Assembly (NCBI GenBank): GCA_016081115.2
Contig: CM071928.1
Span: 54,753,950 to 54,817,949, forward strand
Direction: 5' to 3'
DNA from: Rehmannia glutinosa
Taxonomy: Eukaryota > Streptophyta > Magnoliopsida > Lamiales > Orobanchaceae
DNA: 64,000 nucleotides
In this document: positions 1 through 10,300 of the stretch, piece after piece
How positions within the stretch are numbered: position 1 is the stretch's first letter
How the letters are laid out: the number at the start of each line of letters is the position of its first letter
Notes under the pieces: generated by a model
What the model saw: the letters and a program-made list of their open reading frames with translations, nothing else
The model's database searches: none
Told to the model about the DNA's origin: nothing
Made by a program: the position numbers and the translations under genes

Positions 1-90
1 AATTATTGTTAATACAGCAAAAAGAAACAGACTGTGTGTGTTGAATAAAATTTAAGAAACTATGTCTCAATTCAAAAGCAAATGCTATAT

Positions 91-3000
91 CTATGAGTCT
101 AACTGATAGTTATCAATGGGGATACGAGTTCTGTTTGGCAATCTCCGACCACGTACAAATGAACTGAACAAATGCAGAGCCCTTGATGGCTGTGCAAAGG
201 GTACCATATGAGCAGCACCTCTTACTGTTGCAAATGTTAACAAATTTCCATATTCAGTTGCCCAACCTCCCACCTGTTAGTAACAAAAAATTAAACCTAT
301 ATCAAGGGAGGTCGTAAATATTTCTATTAATGGTGGAGGTTTGAAATATTTTTTGCTTATGACGAGCTGTAGAGAAATATATCACAAGATTACCTGTCCT
401 TTATGGAACCAAGCTCCATATGGAACTGTAATATCGAATTTCAGATCATGGGCTAGTTCACGTACAAGTGTCCGCGAGCCGAGTAATGGCACAACTGAAT
501 CTTGATCTCCACTGGAAATTGCATAACATAAAGCTTTGTGTCATTTTGTTGATATAGTTGTAAGAAGGGAAACAGTTTTTATTGGTGACATATATATACT
601 TCACCTGTAAATCCAAACTCTAATGTGATTCTGAATAATCTTTTTGAGCAAGGGAAGAATGTTGATATCTCCATCTCTAGCATTATAGTTTAGAAAACTG
701 CACATATAATTAAGGAAAAATAATTATTAAGTTTGTAGCTATAGCATTCCAGAGTTCAAACATATACCATAATATGTTGGGATAATTATAAAACCTATCC
801 AAATTACAAAAAATTCAGTTATCTTTCAAAATTATGAATACCCCTTGAGGTTTGTAGTTACCTATACCCACTTCTAGTGGATGCAATGAGGGTGCAATTT
901 GTAAGATACAAACAAATACCAAGTGTATATTTGTAATTTTAAAAGATAACTGCATCGTGTTGTAATTAGGCTAAATATCATTATAGTTTGTGTAATTAAC
1001 CCTAATGAATTTATCCAAAGAAAGCTAATTCTCGGATGCCATGGACACAGAGTGTGACATCATATCATATACATTTAATGTAAAGGGAACATTTTCTTTT
1101 TGTCTTTCCTTAAATCTGTACTCTCCTTAGAAAAGTTACACCTAATATAATTTATGCCATTATCTACAAGGGTTAATTATAGAAAATACCATTGAGGTTT
1201 GTCTAATTACTGGAAAAACTTAGCTAACTTTCAAAATCACAATTACCCTCTTGATATTTGTTTTTATTTTACAAATTGCATCCTCAATAGGGGGATATTT
1301 CTTAGGAAAATTCAAACTTCAAGAGCGTATTTGTAATTTTGAAAGAAGTAAAACATTTGTAGACTTACTTACTGCACGTAGACCACATATATGGTAAATT
1401 AGTCCGATTCGCATGTAGAGCCTTCTGAACCTCAGGCAGGTTTAAGTAAAACGTCATTTCGTACGTCATGCAAACATCTACTCCAAGACTAATCTTTGTA
1501 CCCTGCAATGACATAATTTGTTACTCTTGGACAATACTTTTCTTATAATGTTTGAATAAAAAGATTGAGAAAGTTAGGAGATAAATAGTACGTACGTACC
1601 ATCTTTCTGAGTCGCAGTTCTTGCTCTACTATGGATGGATAGCATACATCAAGAATAACATCATAAACGTTTATATAGTTACCAACGATTTGATTTGCCT
1701 CAGATATGGCGTTGTTACAGGATTGAGTCACGTTGTGTGGACTAGCTAGTGAATAATCATCGAAATCACAGTCGTTCGTGATCGTGAGGCCAATTTCGTC
1801 AGAAATCAGGCCGTGTGACCAAAAGAAATCGAATGTTGCCGGTACATCGCGATCAAGTTTGAGAAGTGGATTACCGAGCTGATCAATTATAACCATGTAT
1901 AAGGGCAATGAAATTGCAATGGCGCAAATTAGTGCAAAAGATTACACAAACCACCCCTGAGGTTTAGCCTAATTGCAAAAAAACTATAGTTATCTTTCAG
2001 AATTACAAATGTCAATGAAGTATTTGTGATTTTCAAAGATAACTGGTTTTTTTTTCATAATTAGGCTAAATCTCAGGGATGGTTTTTGTAATTAACCCAA
2101 AGATGAATTTCCACAGTAAGTTAAAAACACTAGAAAAAAATAACTGGAAAAATAGAGATGTTTTGTAAAGGCATTCATTCAGCTTGAGTTGCATACTTAA
2201 GTTACTTACTGCAACCCCTTTAATGTTGAACTTCAAGTCTGCACTATGTTCATTGTGATCTAGAAGAGCCATGGCTAATTGTGGAATGTAATGCCCTGCA
2301 TAGAATTATTAGAATTCATAAAGGGAAAATAGAGGAGAAATTGTGAACAGCCATGAATTTTATATACGTCTTAGCCCCTTTTTTTGGGTAATTACAAAAA
2401 CTACCCATGAGGTTTAGCCTAATTTAAAAAAAAAAAAACAAGCAAACAAACTCAGTTATCTTTCAAAATTACATATACCCATTGACATTTGAAACCTTAA
2501 GGAGGTATTTGTAATTTTGAAATATAATTGGAGTTTTTGTAATTAGGCTAAATCTCAGGGGTAGTATTGGTATACTTTTTCCAAATAGCAAATAAAGTAG
2601 ATGAATGATTATATGGTGTATGAGCAAACTCAACCTTAATTTCATTACCTGCATAACTTTCTCCTGTCAAGAACAAGTCTCGGGTTTTGAATGTTGGAAA
2701 TTTCTTGTACCATTCAATCATGAATAGGTACATATCCCTTGCTGCCAGCCACAAATCAATAATTCAGACTTTAACTGCCTTAGTTTATTCAATACTTCAT
2801 GAATAACCACACAAAAAAAATGTTGTTAAAGATATAAATATCAAAGAAATTTAGAGACCACATGCAAATTTAGTTTATATCATCTTATATTTTGGCCATA
2901 GCTAAAAAATAATTAACTTGAAGTTAAAAAAGTTGAGTCCATTGAGAAATTTATTTACCTGTGGACGCATCGTCAGTAAAGTAGTCTGAGCTTGTGTTCG

Positions 3001-5296
3001 AATATGACCATCCCACACCAGCTGGAGACTCGACAAAAAGAAGATTTGATGCTGCACAAATAGGAGAGACAATTACAAATACTACCCCTCAGGTTTAGTC
3101 TAATTACAAAAAAAAACTTGATTATCTTTCAAAATTACAAATTTACTCCAACGTGTTACACACACTTCACAAATTAAATACCTCCCGAATTGCGGATGGG
3201 ATCTTCTATTCCAGGATAGTGTTTCATCTCATATTCCACTGCATGGATAATTGACACGTGTATATAACTTACTATATTAAAACCACACAATTTAGCCTTG
3301 ATTTATGCTCCAAAATTAATACGTTAACTTCTATACACGTGTTAATCATCCGTGCGGAGGAATATGAGATGAAACATCATCCTGAAATAGAAGATCCCAT
3401 CCGCCCTAATTGAGGGTGCAATTTGTAAAAAAGAAACAAATGTCAAGGGTGTCTGTAATTTTGAAAGATAACTATATTTTTTTTGTAATTAGGCTGAACC
3501 TAATGGGTGTTTTTTGTAATTATTGCCAAATAAAAAGAAAAAGTGTCAGCAAACGGAGTTTACTTGAGCAAAAACACGGTAAAATACTTTAGAGGAAAAA
3601 AAATCTATATACAACATAGCCCTTGTGGTTTGCGAGTTTTAGACAAGAGAAATGTTATAAAAAAAGTACCTTTATTCCAAGATTTTGAATTTATTCTGAG
3701 GCCTCTGCCATCACCTCTGGGAAAGAAAGGACCTAATTCTGTGAATGCACCTCCTCCAATTGATGAGCAACCAGGTCCTGATAAAAATAGGATACTTTCA
3801 ACAACTATTGCAAAATATAAATGTTTAAATGGTATCTCAACATACACACCACTATTTACTCATATGTCATTGGAAAATTAAAAACATTCTTGCTATTTTT
3901 ATTGCATCCCTTCTATACTGTAGACTTCCAAAAAGAAAGAAAAGGGGGAAAAAGAAAGAAAGAAAGAAATAAATAAATAAAGATAGAATGAATGAATGAC
4001 TTGTTTGAAATATGAACAGTGTTGTCGGTTTGATTTAGTAACAGTATAAGGTTATAATAGCTTGTACTGTAAAGCAGACATGACTAATAAACTAGTGACC
4101 TGCACAAACAAACACCAAAACCATGTCTAAAAGAAATAAATAGAATTAGGAAAATGTGGAAGTAAACCAAGGGAAAAAGTATTATCTTTACTCAACATAT
4201 GACAAAAATGAACACAAGTACGAGTCCAAGAAAAAACAAAATTCCTATCCACATTCCTAGGAGTGTAAACGAGTCGAGTAGAGTCAAACTTTGTTTAAAT
4301 TTTTATCGAGCTTCTGAATTTGTGTTTAAGTTTGATTCTATTATTAATCGAATAGAGCTTGAACAAGCTTCAGTCTAGCCGAACACGAATCGAACTAGAG
4401 TAGCTTGATATTTTTATACATAATTTATTATTTTTTACAAATCGAGTCTAGCTCGAGCCGAGCTGAACTTTATATTTTATCGTACGAAAAATGTGTTCAA
4501 GCTTGGTTCGTGACATCAATAAACTGGGCTCAAATAAGGTTTTAACGACAAATCTCAAATCGAGTATCGAATAGATGAAGTTGTTTTTGCAACCCTACAT
4601 ATTCCCAATAGAATAAAACAAACAAATTCCATTCACAAAAATGACAGAGAAAATTATCCTTTACTAAAATTAATACAAAATTATCCCTGAGGTTAAGAAG
4701 AGGAGGTAGAGTAAAAGATTGCCAGGTTTTGGGGTGATTACAAAAAACCTCATAGATTTTTGAAAATTACAAAAAAAACCTCACGAGATTTGATTTTGTA
4801 TTACACTTTGGCCTTTCATAAGCAAAAACATTTCAAACACCCGCTTTATATTTGTAAAAATGGTACATTTGTCCCCTTATGATTAAGTTAGAATCAAAAC
4901 ACGGGGATATTTTTATAATTTTGAAATTTCTCGGGTTTTTTTTTATAATTACCCTAAACCTCAGGGTAGTTTTTGTAATTATCCATAAAATTGTCAACAT
5001 AGAAAATTGAGTTTGTCTGTGAAACTAAATAAAAGACAAAACTTACCACCATTAAGCCATAATGTAAGGGGCTTGTGATGAGGATTTTCCTCAGCCTCCA
5101 CAAAGTAGTAAAATAAGCTCTTCCCTTTCTTCACATCCACATCAACATACCCAGCATACTGCCTAAATTTCACCACAGGTTGTCCAGGCAATTTCACCAC
5201 GAGATCCTCTTCCGGGAATCCATAACCACCGTCAACCACCAATCCCCCCACCACCGCTGCCGTCACCACAACCGTTAAAACCCACCTCAATCCCAT
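91..5296 (-). CDS. Serine carboxypeptidase-like protein (SCPL42-45 type), 10 exons, intact
   Basis: Secreted or vacuolar peptidase-family S10 enzyme; family members remove C-terminal residues from peptides or act as acyltransferases. Exons in transcript order: 5296-5047, 3777-3670, 3051-2959, 2741-2649, 2295-2210, 1878-1600, 1502-1369, 697-605, 511-394, 273-91. All junctions are GT-AG, the phases agree, and the exons sum to 1437 nt (478 codons plus stop). The start is the first in-frame ATG, followed by a hydrophobic signal peptide (about residues 1-30). Landmarks: NGGPGCSS oxyanion-hole motif; nucleophile Ser179 in TGESYAG; acid Asp383 in GDQD; His440 in GAAHMVP. The LNGGPGCSSIGGGAFTELGP and NIKGVA signatures resemble Arabidopsis SCPL45-type (subfamily II) proteins. 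Length is normal for the family and no frame is broken, so the gene is probably functional. The substrate cannot be told from sequence. Confidence 0.95.
779..1004. repeat. Foldback repeat copy 1 (intron 7)
   Basis: Imperfect inverted repeat. The left arm reads roughly AATTACAAAAA..AGTTATCTTTCAAAATTA, and the right arm carries the reverse complement (TAATTTTAAAAGATAACTG, then GTAATTAGGCTAAA). It belongs to the same family as the copies in introns 1, 2, 4 and 5 and is the most diverged at its left end. It has no coding capacity and looks like a MITE or foldback element. Confidence 0.6.
1170..1352. repeat. Foldback repeat copy 2 (intron 7)
   Basis: A second member of the same family in the same intron, about 165 bp from copy 1. 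The left arm has CCATTGAGGTTTGTCTAATTAC and then AACTTTCAAAATCACAA; the right arm has GTATTTGTAATTTTGAAAGAA. Its outer right end has eroded. Confidence 0.55.
1948..2097. repeat. Foldback repeat copy 3 (intron 5)
   Basis: A compact, well-preserved copy of about 150 bp. The left arm ACCCCTGAGGTTTAGCCTAA pairs with TTAGGCTAAATCTCAGGGAT on the right, and AGTTATCTTTCAGAATTAC pairs with GTGATTTTCAAAGATAACTG. It probably shows the minimal element best. Confidence 0.65.
2388..2575. repeat. Foldback repeat copy 4 (intron 4)
   Basis: Same family: CTACCCATGAGGTTTAGCCT on the left and AGGCTAAATCTCAGGGGTAG on the right, with inner arms CAGTTATCTTTCAAAATTAC and GTAATTTTGAAATATAATTG. The right edge lies close to the acceptor of exon 5 but does not reach the exon. 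Confidence 0.65.
3069..3528. repeat. Foldback repeat copy 5 (intron 2), split by a second foldback
   Basis: The left half (about 3069-3185) has CTACCCCTCAGGTTTAGTCT and GATTATCTTTCAAAATTAC. The right half (about 3411-3528) has GTAATTTTGAAAGATAACTA and GTAATTAGGCTGAACCT. The halves are separated by an unrelated inverted repeat at 3192-3404, so that element inserted into this copy. Confidence 0.65.
3192..3404. repeat. Nested 213-bp foldback element inside copy 5
   Basis: Both ends carry the same arm: GCGGATGGGATCTTCTATT on the left, with its reverse complement AATAGAAGATCCCATCCGC on the right. The pairing continues inward through GTTTCATCTCATATTCC and an ACACGTGT word on each side, so almost the whole element folds on itself. 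It has no ORF. Flanks share AATT but a clear target duplication is not certain. Confidence 0.65.
4255..4600. repeat. Dispersed repeat rich in GAGTCGAG/GAGCTTGA words (intron 1)
   Basis: The segment is filled with short related words in both directions (AACGAGTCGAGTAGAG, CGAGCTTCTGAA, GAACAAGCTTCAG, GAGTCTAGCTCGAGCCGAGC, CAAGCTTGGTTCG), which gives a hairpin-rich structure. Elements of this composition are dispersed in many plant genomes. It is non-coding, within intron 1, and its class is unknown. Confidence 0.45.
4735..4986. repeat. Foldback repeat copy 6 (intron 1)
   Basis: The left arm GATTACAAAAAACCTCATAG is followed by a duplicated ATTACAAAAAAAACCTCACG; the right arm is TATAATTACCCTAAACCTCA then GGGTAGTTTTTGTAATTA. 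It is the longest and most diverged copy, with a different middle section. It ends about 60 bp from the donor of exon 1. Confidence 0.55.
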
Positions 5297-5381
5297 CTCA
5301 AAAAAACTCTTCAAATAAAAAAACAAAAAAAAACAGCCCTTCTCAGAAAAGATACCAACTTTAAAGTCTACCCAATACCCA

Positions 5382-5400
5382 TGTGTATATATACATATAC
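5382..5400 (-). promoter_or_regulatory. Candidate TATA box of the carboxypeptidase gene
   Basis: On the minus strand a TATATATAC run lies about 90 bases upstream of the start codon at 5296. The bases between are A/C-rich on the plus strand, compatible with a short leader. The call rests on spacing and composition only; another TATA-like word (TATTTATAG, near 5530-5545) lies further upstream. Confidence 0.4.
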
Positions 5401-5680
5401 TATAAGCAGAAAAAGAAAGTTAAGATTTTGTAGCTAATAAAGAATGTATATTGTGTGACTGAAATTATGAAAAGTGTGAGCAATTAGACAACGCTGGGGC
5501 TACTGCTTTCATGGCTTTATTTGGGTTTTACTATAAATATTAGAGAGGTTTGTTGAGTAAATGATCACAGTCAGTCACAGAGACGTTGGAAAGTAGCAAT
5601 GTGTGTTGTGTGTGCAAACTCTGACTCACTGTTCAATTCCTTTAAAGCTGTTTTCAAATGTTATTCTCATTATAATATAT

Positions 5681-6110
5681 TGATAATTTTAAGGAAGAAA
5701 TAAGTCAAAATTTTCTTGATAAAAAATCCAAAAACATATCAGATTATTCTGAAATCGATCTAAAATAAAACCATATTCAAAATTTTTGTTATCTAATTAG
5801 CATTTTATAATTTAAGGAAGGTGGACTCCATTTTTTCCAAATAAAAATTCCAAATTATGTCAAATTATTTTGTAGTCTATATAAAACCAAATTCCAGTTT
5901 TTGTCATCTGATTAACTTTTGATAATTTAAGTAAGGCGGAGTCAAAGTTTTTCTTGGTAAAAAATCCAAACGTATCTGTCTATTCTAGAAACTAAATAAA
6001 ACAAAATTCAATTTTTTGTTAACTATTTAACTTTGTTTATTTGAGGAAGAAAAAGTCAAACTTTTCTTGATAAATAATCAAAATCATATCAAATGATATC
6101 ATATCCAGCA
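5681..6110. repeat. Degenerate tandem repeat, about 4 units of about 120 bp
   Basis: A unit beginning with a form of GATAATTTAAGGAAG and continuing GTCAAA.TTTTCTTGATAAAAAATCCAAA...AAATAAAACCAAATTC recurs at about 5682, 5806, 5921 and 6035. The units differ by many substitutions and small indels, so the array is old. The stretch from 5400 to 5680, upstream of the carboxypeptidase gene, shows nothing else recognisable. Confidence 0.6.
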
Positions 6111-6222
6111 GGTCCAGCACTATTTTTGATTCTTGATATGAAAATTGAACAGTACCGCGCCAAGTGAGAGTTATTTTTTTCCTTTTTTTTTTTTTTCTTT
6201 TTTTAGGAATAGTTTTGTAATA

Positions 6223-6498
6223 ACTAGTTTTTTGTCCGTGCAGTGCACGGATGTGTTATGTCAAGACAATAAATTGCATGAATATAAGAGTTACAGTGTT
6301 AATGAATATAAAAACATATAATACAAACTTCAAATAAATCAAGTTATTATATCACTACTTTTCAAAATTATGAATTTTGGAATAACTCTTTATACACAAC
6401 ATAATTCATTTGTTTGCTTTTGTTTTATCGTCGTCACAAACTAATATATTAAACCCCTTACGATATGTGACTCATGAAACAACAACATATAAGCGACC
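6223..6498 (-). mobile_element. Helitron 3' terminus with helicase remnant
   Basis: Read on the minus strand, the segment ends with a perfect GC-rich hairpin (CCGTGCACTGCACGG, 6250-6236), eight bases and then CTAGT (6227-6223). This is the standard plant Helitron 3' end: a hairpin shortly before CTRR, inserted before T. A helicase C-terminal remnant lies just inside. The 5' end is not recognisable, so the copy is truncated; nothing else can be assigned between 6500 and 6775. Confidence 0.75.
6390..6498 (-). pseudogene. Helitron PIF1-like helicase, C-terminal fragment
   Basis: The minus-strand frame reads GRLYVVVS, a TGA stop, VTYRKGFNILVCDDDKTKAN, then a stop. This corresponds to the extreme C-terminus of plant Helitron RepHel proteins (family pattern HGQLYVAxSRVT..KGLKIL). 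The stop replaces the conserved Arg codon by one C-to-T change. Only about 35 residues survive, at the distance from the Helitron end expected of a coding element. It is non-functional. Confidence 0.7.
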
Positions 6499-6793
6499 AT
6501 ATGATCGCAAATTGGATTCTTTATAGGAGAACTAATGAGATTAATTAAGAAAATTAATTATGGGGTTCACTAATTATTCTCATTATTTGCTACGTTTTGT
6601 AATATTATTAGATGATTTCAGTTTCTAATATTTACTTTGGGATATTCTTATTTCTTGAATAATTCGGTGTCGACTGGTGTAGTAATTTTGTCTTTTATAT
6701 TATTATTTTTTCTTTTAATTAGGGATTTTATTATCCATCTTTTATGGTAATTCGATTCAGTTTTTAAGAAGATGATATATTATTATTTAGTTT

Positions 6794-6925
6794 TTTTTAA
6801 TAAGTTGGGAGTAGTGGATGACGGGGAGGGGATAAATTTTAAAGAAATTGAAGGATACAGGGTTCGAACCCTGATTAACACTCTTACAAAAGGTGAGCAA
6901 TACCACTTGAGCTACAAACTGGTGG
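6794..6925 (-). mobile_element. tRNA-derived SINE (132 bp) with 18-bp target duplication
   Basis: The minus strand starts CCACCAGTTTGTAGCTCAAG and contains a Pol III A box (TAGCTCAAGTGG) and B box (GGTTCGAACCC) about 50 bp apart. It ends in an A-rich tail (TTATTAAAAA). An 18-bp direct repeat, TATATTATTATTTAGTTT, flanks it at 6776-6793 and 6926-6943, as expected for L1-type target-primed insertion. It has no coding capacity. The identical duplications suggest a fairly recent insertion. Confidence 0.85.
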
Positions 6926-6961
6926 TATATTATTATTTAGTTTAATAAAGCATAACATCAA

Positions 6962-6975
6962 TACACCCACCCACC

Positions 6976-7014
<39 letters not shown>

Positions 7015-7015
7015 G
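6962..7015. repeat. Compound microsatellite (CCCA)n(CA)n(TA)n
   Basis: A run of CCCA repeats passes into about a dozen CA and then about nine TA dinucleotides. It lies between the SINE duplication and the first Gypsy LTR. Confidence 0.95.
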
Positions 7016-7042
7016 AAATCTTCCTTAGTGTCAATATTTATA

Positions 7043-7490
7043 TGTTATTGTTGTGGGGTAAAACTATAATTCTCCTTTTCCATATTTAAATGCATTATTG
7101 TTATTATTATTGGGCTTATATGAATTAATATGCAAGTCGACCCATTAAAAGAGTCTTAACAGGCCCACATAGCCTTAGGCTAATTAAGCCTTAACAAGCC
7201 CACATAGCATAAACAGACTCATGTCCCAGGTATAAATAGTCTCCTCCTTAATTAATGTTTCATTAAGTACATTTCAACTGCTAATTAACTCTTGTGCTCT
7301 GGATTATTTCCTACACTTTGCTGACTTAAGCATCTGAGGGGCTTCCCTGGGACAACCCCCGGGCCTTCTAACCCTATTTGCGTGTTACAGGATGGTTCCC
7401 CCCTTTTCGAGTATTCAGTGAATTGGAGTCGGATCCCTCAACCCGAAACATCTTAATTTGAAGTGAGTTGTAAGTATTTTTGCACCATCA
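7043..7490 (+). repeat. Gypsy-1 5' LTR
   Basis: Assigned from the primer-binding site just downstream and a TATAAATAG promoter box at 7231-7239. The left border is uncertain (TGTTATTG at 7043 or TGTGGGG at 7052), because no 3' LTR is available for comparison. It contains duplicated AGGCCCACATAGC / AAGCCCACATAGC words at about 7160-7210. Confidence 0.6.
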
Positions 7491-7492
7491 TT

Positions 7493-7510
7493 TTGGTGCC
7501 ATCTGTGGGA
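7493..7510 (+). promoter_or_regulatory. Gypsy-1 primer-binding site
   Basis: TTGGTGCCATCTGTGGGA differs by a few bases from the TGGCGCCGTCTGTGGGA site typical of Tat-type Gypsy elements. It begins a few bases after the LTR end. A diverged site fits an old insertion. Confidence 0.7.
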
Positions 7511-7659
7511 ACTCGGCCAAAACACGAGAATGCAAACACGATCCCAGGCGATGGATACTAACTCCCAGAATGTGGAAGCTAGAGCACTAGAGCCGCAAAA
7601 ATCGGCTGCCATGCGACTCGACCATTGAAGTTTGAGGCTCTGTCACAATACTACAATAT

Positions 7660-7815
7660 TGTAGGCCCAAAAACGTTCGAGCTTTTTTGGCCCAGCCCAA
7701 ATGGTCCGTAGACTGGGTTGGGCCATGCATTTTTGTGATTCGACCAAAATCGGTCTGGCCCAACCCGGCCCAAAAATTTTCAAAAGTTTGACGGGCTGGC
7801 CCGACCCAGCCCATT
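7660..7815. repeat. GGCCCAACCC-rich foldback in the Gypsy-1 leader
   Basis: TTGGCCCAGCCCAAATGG and GACTGGGTTGGGCC are followed by TCTGGCCCAACCCGGCCCAA and GGGCTGGCCCGACCCAGCCC, so the stretch can pair with itself in several registers. It resembles common plant GGGCCNGGCCC-type MITEs. No coding sequence or clear target duplication was found. Confidence 0.45.
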
Positions 7816-8087
7816 GCCAGCTCTATGGAGCACAAGGAGCAAGACCCTCTCGAGGGCCAGAACAAACTTTATTAGAAGAGACTGCCCAGAAAGCAGCCCA
7901 AGACGCATTGAGAGAACAAGCAGCCGCAACTGGAGTACCTCCGCACCATGCCCTGCCGGCGGACAACAATCAAGATCTCGCAGGAGGAGTACCCCCGGAC
8001 TAGGGGAGGACCTAACAAAGGAAAGAGGAGCAGTAGCAAGGAATGCCTCGCGGCACTGTTCGAAGATTTCTTACCGCAAGCGTACGA

Positions 8088-9294
8088 TGTTAAGTTTTAG
8101 TATAGATTTAGAAGTAGGGGCTATCGTCTCCACAGGGATTGATACCAAATTTATAACTAAGTACTGTAATTATAATAGCTTTATTCTATCTAGATAATCG
8201 AAAAGAGATGGTTTTGATTAAATTAAAAAATAGCCTAAAATTATAAAAACAAATCCGCTTAGACAAATTATCAAACACTTAATGTATATGAATTCTATAA
8301 TTCTAGAGAGTTGATTCACCTAGTTATATCCTATGTTATCAATTCAATTTATTAATCACACGTTATTAATCTATAAGCCCAGTATTTCTACCGTTTAACA
8401 CTTCCTCTCTCGATGCTAATGTGCTCAATGAATATTTTTTCACGGACTTCGAAAGATTCATAAACTTCTCAGTTCTATAAAACCCTAAGTTATGCTACTC
8501 TATGGCCAAACATTCAATTACCTCTCTCGATTGTCGAATCAAACACGCCAAACAATCTAATCTATTGATCAGATAATTCAGATGCAATCAATCCAAATAG
8601 CACAAATAGATTTAATAGCATGCGAATCAAATAAACTGAAAATCAAAACATAGGTTCAAATGTAGGTTACATCAATCCCCTAGAAAAATAGGTTTAGCTC
8701 ATGATGGATGTGCAAAAACTCATGAAAAAGTAATTATACATCTCAAAGGTTCAACAAAGATAGTGGAAAATAATTCAGAAATATCAAGGAAAGAATCCTC
8801 TCTATTTCCAGAAGATAGATGCCTTCGAATCTCGTCCCGAACTCTTTCTCCTTGCTCAAAGTCATCCTGTGTGCTCAATAGAGTGTCCAATCATTTTTCC
8901 GTACGTCATTGATTTTATTTATACCCCTCCTTCCATCAAAAACCCAAAAGAATTAAAATTACAAAACTTTCATGGATGACACGTGCTGCAGCGTGCCTCA
9001 AAGGGCGCTGCAGCATTGCGATGCGTGCCCTCTGCCTGATTTTAACCCCCTGTGCCGCACGGAGCGCTCGATCTTTGCTCCATTTTTCTTGAAATTTCCA
9101 TTGGTCAAGTGCGATTTCTTCCTTCCCAACACGTTTTTCATCATTTTCAATCATTTTCGGCTACCATAACCTGTATTGACTCCCTAATAACACCTAATGA
9201 AATAAACTGGATTCAAACGACTCTAAAACACTAAAAAACAACACAAAATTCTAGTCTAGAATACTCGATTCATTGGTATAAAACCAACTTAACA
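8088..9294. mobile_element. Solo LTR (1207 bp) inserted in Gypsy-1 gag
   Basis: Bounded by TGTTAAGTTTTAG and CCAACTTAACA, a TG...CA pair with a 9-bp inverted terminal match (TGTTAAGTT / AACTTAACA). It contains the CGTCTCCACAGGGATTGATA word that marks many plant Gypsy LTRs read on the reverse strand, so orientation is probably minus. A GC-rich island with repeated CTGCAGCG words lies at about 8984-9070. No ORF. A matching 5-bp target duplication is not obvious, so the copy is old or the borders are slightly off. Confidence 0.65.
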
Positions 9295-9389
9295 GGCACC
9301 TACTGGAACCTCCACAGTCGCGCGGTCACTCTCAAGCGGGGTAGTCAAAAGCTCCCCCCATTAGCCAAGCCAACTCCCAGGCGACCGGG

Positions 9390-10300
9390 ATGATAAGAAG
9401 AAGTCCCTTAAGCCCAAGTGTGCTAGCAGAACCTCTCCCTTCAGGAATAAAGACTTCCAATCTCCCAGAGTACGATGGAACAGGAGACCCACAAGAATAC
9501 TTGGACAAGTTTTACGCCAAGACCGACTTATATGACATGATAGACTCGGCCTATTGCAAGATTTTCAAGACTACTCTAACTAAACGAGCTCTCTCTTGGT
9601 TCAACCAACTCTTGGTCGGATCTATTGACGGGATGGACAAGCTCACCAATAGCTTCATTCATCAATTCTCCATCAACATGAAGTACCTAAGACCATTTCC
9701 CATCTTTTCCAGATCAAGCAGGAGGAAGAACCGCCGAGAAGCTATATGAAGCATTTCGTGGAAGGGATCAATGAAGTAGCCAATGTGCAACATGAAACTC
9801 TAGCGAGGATTCTGCAACAGAACCTCCGTCAAAAAAGATTTAAGAAGTCCGTAGCGGGCAAACCCCCTTCCTCTTTAGATGAGTTACTTGATTGGGCCGA
9901 GAAGCATATTCGAGTGGAAGAAGCCACCAAGCCCGATGTAGGCCAAAAATGAAAGAGAAAAGAAGAAGAAAAACCAAGTCTCAAGAGGGGCAACAAGAAG
10001 AAGTTGAGCAGAAGGGAATTCAAACGTAAATACACTCCACTGAATGTACATCTGGTTGAAGTCATATACGTGGCCCAAAGGCAAAGGATCATAGAGCCTC
10101 CCAGAGAGATGAGGGACATCCCAGAACAGGCTCAATCCGATCAATATTGTTGCTTCCATCGAGATAAAAGGCACCCTATGAAAAAATGTTTCCACCTGAA
10201 GAGGGAGATCGAGAAATTGATCCAAAGAGGCTACCTAAAAGACTTCGTAGATCAGCGCAAATTGCGCAAGGATCCCGGACAGTATGAGCAAGACTTATCC
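9390..10300 (+). pseudogene. Gypsy-1 gag (Tat lineage)
   Basis: Capsid-type Gag. After the solo LTR the frame reads LPEYDGTGDPQEYLDKF.., the Retrotrans_gag signature, with the conserved W of ALSWFNQL. The frame shifts near 9720-9745 and meets a TGA at 9950-9952. It then continues into a cysteine/histidine-rich segment (YCCFHRDKRHPMKKCFHLK, about 10145-10200) and the Tat-typical IEKLIQRGYLKDFV. Earlier gag sequence survives at about 7820-8087 before the solo LTR. The gene is broken and could not give an intact protein. Confidence 0.8.

Noticed and set aside
6858..6925. Genuine tRNA gene suggested by TAGCTCAAGTGG and GGTTCGAACCC
   Set aside because: No acceptor stem pairs, there is an A-rich tail and a perfect 18-bp flanking duplication, so it is a SINE.
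7587..8197. Several overlapping ORFs of 90-127 residues near the Gypsy-1 leader
   Set aside because: They are created by the GGCCCAACCC foldback and by gag in the wrong frame, with no homology to proteins.
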